A DNA stretch of 36,229 nucleotides, taken from positions 1-36,229 of IMG/VR virus record IMGVR_UViG_3300025168_000265; one strand, given 5' to 3'. Of the stretch, positions 1 to 7,919 are shown piece by piece (positions within the stretch are counted from its first letter, which is position 1; every line of letters starts with the position of its first letter). The stretch is from a virus. The notes under the pieces were generated by a model that ran no database searches, had not been told where the DNA came from, and was given only the letters and a program-made list of their open reading frames with translations. Position numbers and translations under genes: made by a program.

Positions 1-844
1 TGCCGTCAAACATTGTCGCATAGTCTTGTTCTATCTTTACATAGGATTTACTTGCAAGATTGTATATGTAATGTGTACTGGCGAGTAAGCCACTTGCGGA
101 TGCAGCCAATACGTCTTGGTTCTTTGTAATACGGTATTCTGTTACGGACTGCATATCGTCCTCGATGGGTACATTACGACTACTTGGTTGTACAATAAAC
201 TTCTCTTTGGGCTCACGAGGACCACTAGGTGTATGGGATAAACTCTCATATGTGCGAAGATTATAACCACGGTGATTTTCAAAGAAGAGGAAACCGGCAC
301 CCTCAAATACTCTACTACGGCAACGGTCTCTCACCATGTTGAGAAAATCAAATGGTTTCATATTGTTACCGGTCAGCTTAATGCGTAAGTCACTTGGCTC
401 TGTCGCCACTGCTTTGTTTGTTTTTAATACGTCCTGAAGTATTTTTACGGCTATCTCATCACCAGACCCTTCATAAGCACTTTTCACTCGTGTACGTTGA
501 TTGAGTAGTGTTTCTTTACTGCTGAAGTGTATCGTATAGACTTGTTGTCTCTCCTCTGTGCGTATCATGTTATTGACTTTGTATATACGTCCTCTATGGC
601 GACGGAAGTTCAATGTTTCTGTATCTTCGCTTGTTGCGATTTCAAACTCTATATCTTCTTGTCCTATGATAGGGAGATTTTGTACATGATTGGCACTATC
701 CATAATCGTCAGATTGCCGTACAGATTGCTTGAGTGTATACTTTCATACACGTTCAGTTCTAATACCAAGTCTTTGATATCCATACTCCCTGAAGAGCTA
801 TGTACTATAACACTCTCTAATTTATAATCACCAGCAAATTGCAT
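1..844 (-). CDS. gp27-like baseplate hub protein, partial
   Basis: The reading frame starts at an ATG at 844 and is open to the window edge, so the C-terminus is missing (281 residues visible). The N-terminal part has the hub pattern 'YESIHSSNLYGNLTIMDSAN', resembling the 'DSLYG...L.FYDSKN' segment near the start of T4 gp27. This is followed by beta-rich sequence typical of the gp27/VgrG hub fold. The hub forms the central cylinder of the baseplate, where the tail tube docks. It lies 3 bases downstream of gp53 in a gp4-gp48-gp53-hub order, which supports a baseplate role. The gp27 assignment rests on my pattern reading and position. Another hub-like baseplate protein is possible. Confidence 0.6.
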   Translation of the reverse strand, partial: MQFAGDYKLESVIVHSSSGSMDIKDLVLELNVYESIHSSNLYGNLTIMDSANHVQNLPIIGQEDIEFEIATSEDTETLNFRRHRGRIYKVNNMIRTEERQQVYTIHFSSKETLLNQRTRVKSAYEGSGDEIAVKILQDVLKTNKAVATEPSDLRIKLTGNNMKPFDFLNMVRDRCRSRVFEGAGFLFFENHRGYNLRTYESLSHTPSGPREPKEKFIVQPSSRNVPIEDDMQSVTEYRITKNQDVLAASASGLLASTHYIYNLASKSYVKIEQDYATMFDG

Positions 845-847
845 ATG

Positions 848-1354
848 TTATCTTCGTATTAGTTCTTCAAACTCGTTTCTAAATTGCGCTACGTATGCTC
901 TATCTAGTAGTTTTATACGTCTTTTGTTGTCGTTTTCTGTTTGTTCGTGTTCGTAGTTTGTAATTGTTACTGCACCGGCTGTATCACTTGCGACTTGTAA
1001 CTTGATTGTTGTATCACCACTTGTCTGAGCCAACTCATAATGATGTGCTCCATCTGGATCGTCATACCTATCATTGACATATTCTGTCAAAGACGCTTGG
1101 TCCATAGGCCAATCATGTCTGCTTGTAATATTATTGACCGTCACTATGACCCAATGATAGAGTGGATTATCATAGTATTTTGACGCTACAATGTCTGGTG
1201 TCTCACCGTCATGTACGGTATATTCATCAAAGACCAATGTATTCGCACGGACATTCGCTTTAAGGTTGACACGGCGTAAAATATCTGTTATAAGTGTTCT
1301 ATATTGATTGTCTTGTACGTCATACTCATATGTGGGAAATTTTTTAAAGTACAT
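848..1354 (-). CDS. 53: Baseplate wedge protein gp53
   Basis: A 168-residue protein matching T4 gp53 in layout. Near residues 51-75 it has a LysM-like stretch 'ETPDIVASKYYDNPLYHWVI', corresponding to 'PEELANAIYGNPQLYWVLL' in T4. The C-terminus is helical and charged ('NDNKRRIKLLDRAYVAQFRNEFEEL'-type), as in T4 gp53. gp53 joins baseplate wedges to each other and to the hub during assembly. The start follows the gp48 stop by one base and has a GAGG ribosome site upstream, so it is probably translated from the gp48 late transcript. At 168 residues it is slightly shorter than T4 gp53 (196). Confidence 0.85.
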   Translation of the reverse strand: MYFKKFPTYEYDVQDNQYRTLITDILRRVNLKANVRANTLVFDEYTVHDGETPDIVASKYYDNPLYHWVIVTVNNITSRHDWPMDQASLTEYVNDRYDDPDGAHHYELAQTSGDTTIKLQVASDTAGAVTITNYEHEQTENDNKRRIKLLDRAYVAQFRNEFEELIRR

Positions 1355-1355
1355 A

Positions 1356-2522
1356 CTAGAATCCCTCTACAATCTTCTCTTTTGTCATTATCTCGTTCTC
1401 TTGGAAGTTTAACGTCATATTGATTTCTGTTGGAGGAGGAGCCGCACCGTTACCGGTCTCTATAGGGCGAAAGTGTTGTGTCTCGCCACCGGGACCGTAA
1501 TCTACGTCCATGCTCTTTAATACACTGCCAGCCGTGAAAGGGTACCAAGTGTTTTCTTTCCCTTGGAACATATAGTACACTTCAAATTCACTAGGGAATA
1601 TCAAGTGACGACCTATTTCTTGGTCTTGTACTCGCTCAGGCAGCATGTGAAACTTAAATAACTTAATAATGTTATCTACTGTACGCACCTCATTCTCTGT
1701 CCTTGGTGTAAAACGAAAACTAAAACTGTATTCACGCAAATCCACAGATTGGAATATCGCCTCTACTGCTGGGTTTAACGCTTTCTGCATTCCTTTTCTT
1801 ATAACACCCTCTAAGTCACCAGCACCTACAAGACTTGTAATGCCGGCACCTATTTTAAGACCCATTGTATCTATAAATGCGTCTTTGATTGTGTTAAATG
1901 TACCGCTGTTAGATAGGTTTGCTAGCATTGTGTCTATACTTGTACTGTCTGCTAACTGACCACCAATGACACCGGCTAATCCAGTCTCACTATTTTTATA
2001 GTTTGCGCCGTACTTTGACTTGATGTTGGGTGGCATGTAGAGTGATATCACGTCACTTGTACGTTTTAAACGACCACTACGCTTTAATGCGCCACTTAAT
2101 CCTTTTTCTTCTTGTCTTTTGACTAACTTCTCATTCCCTTTGTAAGGGTATGCCGCTGAGGCGCTTGATGTTACGCCCTCTGCTTTCTTATGATTTTTAA
2201 ATACTGTCTTTTGCTGACCACGTTGTCCTTGGTCTTGTATTGTTGATGTCGTTGATGTTGTCTGTGGTCCGCTGTATCTACTCTTGCTTACTTCGTAGAT
2301 GTAAAACATTAGATAATGACCAAACTCTGCTGTACCTAAGTCATCTGGATACTGCACAGTACCCAATGAGTATTTGTTCTTATCTATATCTAAATGTGCG
2401 GTTGATGTGTTACTTCTTGTCTTACGAGATAAATCTACACCAGCAGCTGCTGATGCTTGACTTGACCCACCCAATATACCGCCAAATAGCTTACTTCGTA
2501 GTTTATTTGCTAAGCTTGACAT
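1356..2522 (-). CDS. 48: Baseplate tail-tube cap protein gp48
   Basis: A 388-residue protein. The C-terminal third resembles T4 gp48: 'SFSFRFTPRTENEVRTVDNI' aligns with the 'FTWDLTPRSTEDL.AIINIY' region, and the tail 'PTEINMTLNFQENEIMTKE' aligns with the T4 ending 'STFTLEITMREIITLNR'. gp48 caps the baseplate hub and, with gp54, starts tail-tube polymerisation. The N-terminal 200 residues are low in hydrophobics and rich in Ser, Gly and Lys. The late octamer CATAAATA at 2528-2535 ends 5 bases before the ATG and no Shine-Dalgarno lies between them, which suggests a leaderless mRNA. Confidence 0.8.
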   Translation of the reverse strand: MSSLANKLRSKLFGGILGGSSQASAAAGVDLSRKTRSNTSTAHLDIDKNKYSLGTVQYPDDLGTAEFGHYLMFYIYEVSKSRYSGPQTTSTTSTIQDQGQRGQQKTVFKNHKKAEGVTSSASAAYPYKGNEKLVKRQEEKGLSGALKRSGRLKRTSDVISLYMPPNIKSKYGANYKNSETGLAGVIGGQLADSTSIDTMLANLSNSGTFNTIKDAFIDTMGLKIGAGITSLVGAGDLEGVIRKGMQKALNPAVEAIFQSVDLREYSFSFRFTPRTENEVRTVDNIIKLFKFHMLPERVQDQEIGRHLIFPSEFEVYYMFQGKENTWYPFTAGSVLKSMDVDYGPGGETQHFRPIETGNGAAPPPTEINMTLNFQENEIMTKEKIVEGF

Positions 2523-2527
2523 ACTAC

Positions 2528-2535
2528 TATTTATG
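2528..2535 (-). promoter_or_regulatory. Late promoter octamer for gp48
   Basis: CATAAATA on the minus strand is one base from the T4 late consensus TATAAATA. It is followed by GTAGT and then the gp48 ATG, so the expected start site falls on or beside the A of the ATG. Confidence 0.6.
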
Positions 2536-2537
2536 TG

Positions 2538-3029
2538 TTATAACGGCTGAATTGTTGACCAATGTTTCAATACATCCTCAGTAATAATCTGAAACTTATA
2601 ATCTCTTTTCTTACAGTATGCTTCACACGCTTCCCACTTCGCTTGATTGATGATGTATTGTTCAGTAGTGTATTTCCAATCTTTTGTTACACGCTTGGGT
2701 TTAGGAGGCATTTTTGTGTATTTTTTAGGCTTGATTTCTAGCACGGATTGTGTTATAATGCCATCTTTGTTTCTATACTTTAGCCAAACATCTGGGAAAT
2801 ACCGGTGTATTCTCTTATCAAACGGACTGCGATACGGTACAAAAAACTCCTCACTAGACCATTGTAACACAGCTGGTGATAGGTCACAATACTTAAATAC
2901 TATCTTTTCCCAACTACTGCGAAAGATGATATTGGTAGGGTCGCCCTTGTACTTGCTCTTGTTGATAGGTCTATACTTGTTAGATACCGGCATTCTATGT
3001 ACATACTTCCCTATTTTCTTCTTTGCCAT
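2538..3029 (-). CDS. 4: Head completion protein gp4, PD-(D/E)XK nuclease fold
   Basis: A 163-residue protein closely matching T4 gp4 (also called 50/65). 'KYKGDPTNIIFRSSWEKIVFKY' aligns with T4 'KYRGDPKKITYRSNWEKFFFEW', 'RYFPDVWLKY' with 'RYFMDIWMK', and 'VLEIKPKK' with 'FIEIKPKK'. The E, D and E-x-K residues are the nuclease-fold core. gp4 acts in head completion before tail joining. I chose the ATG at 3029 rather than 3035 because a late octamer (3035-3042) ends exactly 5 bases before it, the same spacing as at gp48, csgF and the small curlin gene. The stop lies next to the gp48 late promoter. Confidence 0.9.
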   Translation of the reverse strand: MAKKKIGKYVHRMPVSNKYRPINKSKYKGDPTNIIFRSSWEKIVFKYCDLSPAVLQWSSEEFFVPYRSPFDKRIHRYFPDVWLKYRNKDGIITQSVLEIKPKKYTKMPPKPKRVTKDWKYTTEQYIINQAKWEACEAYCKKRDYKFQIITEDVLKHWSTIQPL

Positions 3030-3034
3030 GTCCA

Positions 3035-3042
3035 TATTTAGA
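3035..3042 (-). promoter_or_regulatory. Late promoter octamer for gp4
   Basis: TCTAAATA on the minus strand is followed by TGGAC and the ATG at 3029. It abuts the plus-strand octamer at 3043-3050, so two late promoters fire outward from one point. Confidence 0.5.
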
Positions 3043-3050
3043 CATAAATA
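3043..3050 (+). promoter_or_regulatory. Late promoter octamer for the plus-strand tail operon
   Basis: CATAAATA is identical to the gp48 octamer. The ATG at 3059 is 8 bases downstream and there is no Shine-Dalgarno. It probably drives the plus-strand block that ends at 7919. Confidence 0.6.
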
Positions 3051-3058
3051 GTATTATT

Positions 3059-3589
3059 ATGGCAACTCAATCAATATTTGATACAATTCGTACGGCAGCG
3101 GCAGATAGAGACTTATCTATCAATTGGTATAAAAAGAAAGTTGCTGAGTTATCTAACAAGATATCTGCAGCTAAACTTATGCGCTCTGGCAAATTGTTCA
3201 GTACACCGGGACCCGGTGCGTTAAACTTCTTTCGTTATGACCCAAAAACAAAAGTATTGTTGCCGTATTATGATATATTTCCACTTGTACTACCAATACA
3301 ACCAGCACCAGGGGGTTTCTTAGGGTGTAATTTTCACTATCTCCCTATTCCACTACGCATGAAATTATTAGAGACACTAGACAAAAGAAATTTTAAGGGG
3401 AACTATAAAGCATTAAAGAACATCAAAGAAATTAAACCAACGATTAAACACTACTTGCGTTCTCAACTCAAATCAAAATTTTTGAGATTAGAACCAGATG
3501 ACTTTGCACCCGCTATACTTATGCCAGTACAGCAGTTTAAGAAAGCAGGCGCTAGTACAGTTTATTCAAATAGTAGGAGAATGATTTAA
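3059..3589 (+). CDS. Conserved T4-like virion protein, function uncertain
   Basis: A 176-residue protein from the ATG at 3059. An upstream in-frame ATG at 3023 lies inside gp4 and upstream of the late octamer, so I rejected it. The core 'FFRYDPKTKVLLPYYDIFPL' followed by 'GGFLGCNFHYLPIPLRMKLL' is a pattern I recognise from conserved proteins of marine T4-like phages that sit near head and tail completion genes. I cannot name the function with confidence; some relatives carry annotations such as DNA end protector. It is the first gene of the plus-strand late operon and ends at the start of gp54, so a virion or tail-assembly role is likely. Confidence 0.65.
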   Translation: MATQSIFDTIRTAAADRDLSINWYKKKVAELSNKISAAKLMRSGKLFSTPGPGALNFFRYDPKTKVLLPYYDIFPLVLPIQPAPGGFLGCNFHYLPIPLRMKLLETLDKRNFKGNYKALKNIKEIKPTIKHYLRSQLKSKFLRLEPDDFAPAILMPVQQFKKAGASTVYSNSRRMI

Positions 3590-4500
3590 TGGCTATCTTT
3601 AGACAGGGTAAGAGAGTAGGACCGTTTGATATAAGATTAGGACTACCACGTGGGAGAGAGTATGATAACATACCCGGTGATCCACGTATCAAACAACGTG
3701 CAAATCCAGAAACAACAGTTAATCGTTTTAGAGGAGCGTTATCAACTGGTGAGGGTGTGGCACGTGGTACTCGCTTCTTAGTCAACATTACATTGCCGTC
3801 TAAGATACAAACAGATACAAGAAGTGGTGGTAATTTTGAGCAAGCAAATGCCGGTAATACTGCGAACAGTAACAATGTAGATATGGCACAGCAAGTTGCT
3901 TTGATGTGTACTAATATTACTATGCCAGCAAGAACATTGAATACAAGTCCATATCGTATCGCTGGTGCGCCGTATAAATACCCTACTAGCGTACAGTATA
4001 GTGACGTTACTGCAACGTTTATTGGTGATAAGTTTTTACGTCTTCGTAACTTCTTTGAGGAGTGGCAAGCACTTGTTTATGACAATCAAACTGGTATGTT
4101 TAACTTCTACAAAGAATACACAGCACCAATAGATGTGTTTCAGTTAGGGTCATTTCAAGTCGCTGAAGATAGAGACAGAGCAACATATGGTATCAGAATG
4201 AGAGAAGCATTCCCAAGCGCAATAGGAGAAGTCAACTACGATAGTGGCACTCAAAACAGTTATGTTGCAATTACAGTTACATTCTCATATAGAGATTGGT
4301 TAAACTTTGACTTAGATATAGACAGCACCGGTAAAGTTGGTGGTCTATCATCTGGAGAAGTAAAACCCGGTGGTGGTTTCTTAAACGGACTCCCACCAGA
4401 ATTAAGAAGAACCGGCCGTGATGTATTGAATGGTTTGAAACGGTCAATTCCAATTGGTAAAGTATTTGGTGGTAAAATATTCCCGCCACTTACTTTTTAA
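3589..4500 (+). CDS. 54: Baseplate tail-tube initiator gp54-like
   Basis: A 303-residue protein. The C-terminal two thirds has the tube-initiator pattern: 'MFNFYKEYTAPIDVFQLGS', then 'IRMREAFPSAIGEVNYDSGT', then 'VAITVTFSYRDW', comparable to T4 gp54 'GCIPISVSAPELSYDGDNQITTFDVTFAYR'. gp54 sits on gp48 and forms the first ring on which tail-tube subunits assemble. The ATG overlaps the preceding stop (TTTAATGG) and has AGGAG upstream. Its neighbours are gp26 and the tape-measure candidate, as expected for a tail block. A tail-tube protein itself (gp19-like) shares this fold and is the main alternative. Confidence 0.7.
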   Translation: MAIFRQGKRVGPFDIRLGLPRGREYDNIPGDPRIKQRANPETTVNRFRGALSTGEGVARGTRFLVNITLPSKIQTDTRSGGNFEQANAGNTANSNNVDMAQQVALMCTNITMPARTLNTSPYRIAGAPYKYPTSVQYSDVTATFIGDKFLRLRNFFEEWQALVYDNQTGMFNFYKEYTAPIDVFQLGSFQVAEDRDRATYGIRMREAFPSAIGEVNYDSGTQNSYVAITVTFSYRDWLNFDLDIDSTGKVGGLSSGEVKPGGGFLNGLPPELRRTGRDVLNGLKRSIPIGKVFGGKIFPPLTF

Positions 4501-4521
4501 TATTATAAAGGAGATTAAATT

Positions 4522-5223
4522 ATGGCTTTGCCACTACTAAACACACAAACATTTGAGCTTAATGTACCTAGCACAGATGAGAAGATTAAATATAGACCCT
4601 TCTTAGTAAAAGAAGAAAAGATACTTTTACAAGCGCAAGAGGGTGACGATACGGAGATGATTGACGCTTTGATGACGATTATTGAAAACTGTACATTTGG
4701 TAAGATACAACCACATAAGTATCCGTCATTTGATATGGAGTATATCTTTCTAAAGATACGTTCTAAAGCAGTTGGTGAAAAAGTATCGTTAAACCTAACA
4801 TGCCCAGATGATAATGAAACGAAAGTACAGCATACAGTTGATTTATCTAAAGTTGAGGTCGAAGTGGAAGATGGACATACAAACAAGATAGCATTAACTG
4901 ATAATGTAAGTATTGTAATGACATACCCTACAGTAAAAACATTTGCTGGTAGAAATTTGAAGGGACTTAAAGCAGCTGATACTATTGCCATGACTGGACA
5001 ATGTATTCATCAAATTATAGACGGTATTGAAACATATGAAGCAAATGATTTGTCAGAGCAAGAGATATCTGACTTCTTAGAAAATCTGACACAAGCACAG
5101 TTTGCTAAGATACAAAGTTTCTTTGCAACAATGCCTAGATTAAAGCATGTCGTTAGTGTAACTAACCCTAAAACTAAAAAGAAGGGTAAAGTAACACTAG
5201 AAGGTATGCAAAGTTTTTTTTAA
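4522..5223 (+). CDS. 26: Baseplate hub/tail assembly chaperone gp26-like
   Basis: A 233-residue protein of the T4 baseplate gp26-like family. It has an N-terminal beta region ('YRPFLVKEEKILL'), then 'IIENCTFGKIQPHKYPSFDMEYIFLKIR' with only short runs quotable, and a helical C-terminus. A clear ribosome site (AAAGGAG, 8 bases before ATG) precedes it. In T4, gp26 works with gp51 in building the hub. The zero frame ends in AGT TTT TTT TAA, giving a run of eight T immediately before the stop. The -1 frame is open from there to 5411, so this gene probably makes a short product and a frameshifted long one, like the G/GT chaperones of other long-tailed phages. Confidence 0.75.
   Translation: MALPLLNTQTFELNVPSTDEKIKYRPFLVKEEKILLQAQEGDDTEMIDALMTIIENCTFGKIQPHKYPSFDMEYIFLKIRSKAVGEKVSLNLTCPDDNETKVQHTVDLSKVEVEVEDGHTNKIALTDNVSIVMTYPTVKTFAGRNLKGLKAADTIAMTGQCIHQIIDGIETYEANDLSEQEISDFLENLTQAQFAKIQSFFATMPRLKHVVSVTNPKTKKKGKVTLEGMQSFF
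5214..5220 (+). promoter_or_regulatory. Candidate -1 ribosomal frameshift site
   Basis: The heptamer T TTT TTT sits in the X XXY YYZ register of the gp26 frame, directly before the stop TAA at 5221. A -1 slip continues into TTA ATA TGC and a frame open for 63 codons. Confidence 0.65.
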
Positions 5224-5411
5224 TATGCCTCTCTCATATTAATTTAGAACAATATTATGAATTGAATTTTAAAATGATACAGTTACACCATTGGTCGTTA
5301 ACTGAAATTGAAAATATGTTACCATATGAGCGTGAAGTTTATCTTGCTTTATTAAATGAGCATATAAAGGAAGAAAATAACAAGTATAGAGAGGCGCAAC
5401 GAAAGAGATAA
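5220..5411 (+). CDS. gp26 -1 frame extension (tail chaperone T-domain/gp51-like)
   Basis: The -1 frame runs without a stop from the slip site to the TAA at 5409, adding 63 residues to gp26 (296 in total). The extension contains 'LHHWSLTEIENMLPYEREVY', followed by a helical, charged end. This resembles C-terminal domains of phage tail-assembly chaperones, which carry a similar 'L..IE.MP..ER..Y' signature. The first ATG in this frame (5274) would give a 45-residue protein, but no Shine-Dalgarno precedes it, so frameshifting is the better explanation. The gene ends 1 base before the EF-hand membrane protein. The link to T4 gp51 is by position only. Confidence 0.65.
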   Translation, partial: LICLSHINLEQYYELNFKMIQLHHWSLTEIENMLPYEREVYLALLNEHIKEENNKYREAQRKR

Positions 5412-5412
5412 G

Positions 5413-5757
5413 ATGGCTGAAGAAGAAATAAAAAAGACGGTGACAGCACCACAACCACATCCAGCAGATAGTAATGGTGATGGTAAAGTGTCTGAAAAAG
5501 AACATGAGATGTATTTACATTTTAAACGTAAAGAGTTAGAGGACGCTGACGCTATGAGAGACGCTCAACGTAAGATGACATGGTTTGCTTTGGCGGGTCT
5601 ATTACTATACCCAACAATGATTGTTGTTGCAATACTTGCCGGTTTAGAAACTGCAAGTGAAATACTAGGAGATATGGCACCTACATACTTTGTTGCTGTT
5701 GCTGGTATTGTTGCGGCTTTCTTTGGTTCACAAGCATATTCAGGAAAAAAGAAATAG
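5413..5757 (+). CDS. EF-hand two-span membrane protein, conserved in marine phages
   Basis: A 114-residue protein. Residues 19-30 (DSNGDGKVSEKE) form a complete EF-hand loop with Asp, Asn, Asp-Gly and Glu at the metal positions. A charged helix follows, then two membrane spans at about 58-78 and 90-108, and a short basic tail (GKKK). It lies between the tail chaperone and the tape-measure candidate, so it may be a tail or ejection protein, but holin-like activity cannot be excluded. I recognise similar small membrane proteins at this place in cyanophages, without an assigned function. Calcium binding is inferred from the motif alone; a lone EF-hand usually needs a partner. Confidence 0.7.
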   Translation: MAEEEIKKTVTAPQPHPADSNGDGKVSEKEHEMYLHFKRKELEDADAMRDAQRKMTWFALAGLLLYPTMIVVAILAGLETASEILGDMAPTYFVAVAGIVAAFFGSQAYSGKKK

Positions 5758-5765
5758 AGTAGATT

Positions 5766-7919
5766 ATGGCTGATTTTAAAGACGTAATAATGCGACTACA
5801 GGAGAATAAGAATGACAATAGAGAAGTCATTGAAACTCAAACTAAAGAGTTGGTCACTACGGTTGAATCAACAACGAAGTCACAGAATAGGTCTTTTGGT
5901 CAATCACTCGCTTTACAATTCAAAAAGAATAATGATAGTCTTGCAACAATAAAAGAAACATTTACTAACAACTTTAGTGAAATGATATCGTCTGCGGAAG
6001 ACCAAGCAAATGCGGCCGCTGATAGACAACAAGGAATTGCTGATGAAGCAGAGAGACAATCATTACTAGACACCAAAAAAGGTGGGGGTGATGATGGTTC
6101 AAAAGAAGCAGATGGCGTTGGTAAAGAAACTAAAAAAGGATTAGCCGGTATATTAGGAAAACTAGGTATGGGTGCTGGTGCAGCTATGCTTGGTGGTGGT
6201 GCATTACTTGCTGGTGCTGGTATTCTTGCCGGTGGTGCAGGATTCTTACTCAAAGAATTAAATGATTTAGATGGTAAAGCAGTTCGTGCCAATGTAAAAG
6301 AATTAATGGGCATATCTGACGATATGGGAGGAAAAGTAGAGTTCTTCCTTGAAGGTGGTTCATTCATGCTTGCAATGACAGGTCTTGGTCTTGGTTTAGC
6401 CGCATTTAGTATTGGTGCTGGTGTTGCAACTGCTGTAGACCATTTCTCTGGAGAAAGTGAATTTGCTAAAAACATCCGTGCTAATGTAAAAGAATTATTA
6501 GCAATCAATGATGACCACGGTGGGTCTATGGACTTCTTAGCAAAAGGTGGTACTTTTGGTATTGCTATGACAGCAATTGGTTTTGGTCTTGCCGCTGTAA
6601 GTGCTGGTGTTGCCGTATCAAAAGCATTTGATATGTTCAGTCAAGGTGATAATCAATTTGCTGTTAACATAAGAAAAAATGTAAAAGAATTATTAGCAAT
6701 CAATGATGACCATGGTAGCAGTATGGATTTCTTATCAGATGGTGGGACATTCTTTGTTGCAATGACAGCCATAGGTGCCGGTTTGGCAGTATTTGGTGCT
6801 GGGTCTGCTGTAGCGGCAGCGTCTGATACTTTTCTAGCACTTGATGCTGAGAGTATCGTTAATAATGTTTCGACACTATTGGGTATCAATGATTTATTTT
6901 CAGGGTTTGGAGATGCATTAGTAGAAGGGGGTACATTCTTCGTTGCAATGACGGCTATTGCTGCCGGTCTGGCAGTATTTGGTGCTGGGTCTGCTGTTGC
7001 AGCTCTAACAACTGCTGGTGGTGATTTCGTTAACCCAGATTGGGCACAAGGTATAGTTGATAATGTTACTACACTATTAAGTATCGCCAGTTTAGAAAAT
7101 CTTGGTGACACGGCATTGTTCGTTGCCACTATGACTGGTATTGGTGCTGGCTTACTTGCATTTAGTGTTGGTAAGGGTGCGGCAAGTACAGCAGAGATTA
7201 TTACACAATTCTCTGGTGTTGATTTTACACAAACAATTAAAGATAACGTCACAGATTTATTAGGTATCATGGACGATCCTAATATCAACGTATCTAAAGC
7301 GGCAGACTTCACAACCGTAATGGGTGTTATAAGTGCTGGTCTATTGGCATTCTCTGGTGGTAAGTTAGTATCTGCTCTTGCTAATGTAGGTACATCTATA
7401 CTTAACTTCTTATCAGGCGAAAAGAGTCCTGTTCAGGAGATGTTAGACTTGGCTGATAGTGCTGATGACCTAACAACTGCTTCAACGGCACTAGATAGTC
7501 TGGCAGTATCACTAATGTCCATATCAGGATTACAGTTTGATGGTAAAAAGATTAATATGAAAGAGTTTGCTAGTGACTTAGCAGAGAGTGTGCCAGTTAT
7601 AGAGGCAGCCATTATGGGTGGCACAATAAAGAAATTTGGTCTATTCAATGATATAGACTTTCAAGGTCTCGCAAGTCCAGAGGTTGATTTTGAAACAGCA
7701 GCACAAAATATATCTATGTTAAGAGAAGCGTTAGGTTATGAGATGGCTCAGCAACAAGATAGAAGCGCTGAAGCAAGTGCTAACAATAATGCACCGGTAG
7801 TGTTACAAAGTGATAATAGACAAAATTTAGTGAGTAATACAAGCAGTAGCACATTCTCTATACAAAAATCTACTACTGCTCCTGATTTGACAATGGGTGA
7901 ATTAAGTTACGACTTTTAG
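5766..7919 (+). CDS. Repeat-rich tail protein, tape-measure candidate
   Basis: A 717-residue protein. The N-terminus (about 1-115) is coiled and polar. A Gly/Ala-rich hydrophobic stretch spans about 120-165. At least six repeats of roughly 60-70 residues follow, each opening with an 'NV.ELL.I.DD' motif (near residues 175, 239, 304, 367, 432 and 493) and continuing with 'GGTF..AMTAIG.GLA...G' hydrophobic segments. The Ser/Asn-rich C-terminus is less regular. Its place directly after the frameshifting chaperone fits a tape-measure protein, which sets tail length and helps DNA enter the cell. At about 1.5 angstrom per residue it would fit a tail near 100 nm. No sequence match to T4 gp29 is visible, so this is positional inference. 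Confidence 0.55.
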   Translation: MADFKDVIMRLQENKNDNREVIETQTKELVTTVESTTKSQNRSFGQSLALQFKKNNDSLATIKETFTNNFSEMISSAEDQANAAADRQQGIADEAERQSLLDTKKGGGDDGSKEADGVGKETKKGLAGILGKLGMGAGAAMLGGGALLAGAGILAGGAGFLLKELNDLDGKAVRANVKELMGISDDMGGKVEFFLEGGSFMLAMTGLGLGLAAFSIGAGVATAVDHFSGESEFAKNIRANVKELLAINDDHGGSMDFLAKGGTFGIAMTAIGFGLAAVSAGVAVSKAFDMFSQGDNQFAVNIRKNVKELLAINDDHGSSMDFLSDGGTFFVAMTAIGAGLAVFGAGSAVAAASDTFLALDAESIVNNVSTLLGINDLFSGFGDALVEGGTFFVAMTAIAAGLAVFGAGSAVAALTTAGGDFVNPDWAQGIVDNVTTLLSIASLENLGDTALFVATMTGIGAGLLAFSVGKGAASTAEIITQFSGVDFTQTIKDNVTDLLGIMDDPNINVSKAADFTTVMGVISAGLLAFSGGKLVSALANVGTSILNFLSGEKSPVQEMLDLADSADDLTTASTALDSLAVSLMSISGLQFDGKKINMKEFASDLAESVPVIEAAIMGGTIKKFGLFNDIDFQGLASPEVDFETAAQNISMLREALGYEMAQQQDRSAEASANNNAPVVLQSDNRQNLVSNTSSSTFSIQKSTTAPDLTMGELSYDF

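Noticed and set aside
527-733. Plus-strand frame within the first gene
   Set aside because: It is antisense to the gp27-like gene, has an unusual Cys/Tyr-rich composition and no ribosome site.
3023-3058. Upstream ATG for the gene at 3059
   Set aside because: It lies inside gp4 on the opposite strand and before the late octamer, and the added residues look random.
5274-5411. Independent 45-residue gene downstream of gp26
   Set aside because: No ribosome site before the ATG, and the frame is open back to a perfect slip site. A frameshift extension explains it better.
5900-7648. Long minus-strand frames antiparallel to the tape-measure candidate (for example 5900-6508 and 6653-7312)
   Set aside because: They mirror the Gly/Ala repeats of the plus-strand gene, are Pro/Ser/Ala-rich and have no ribosome sites.
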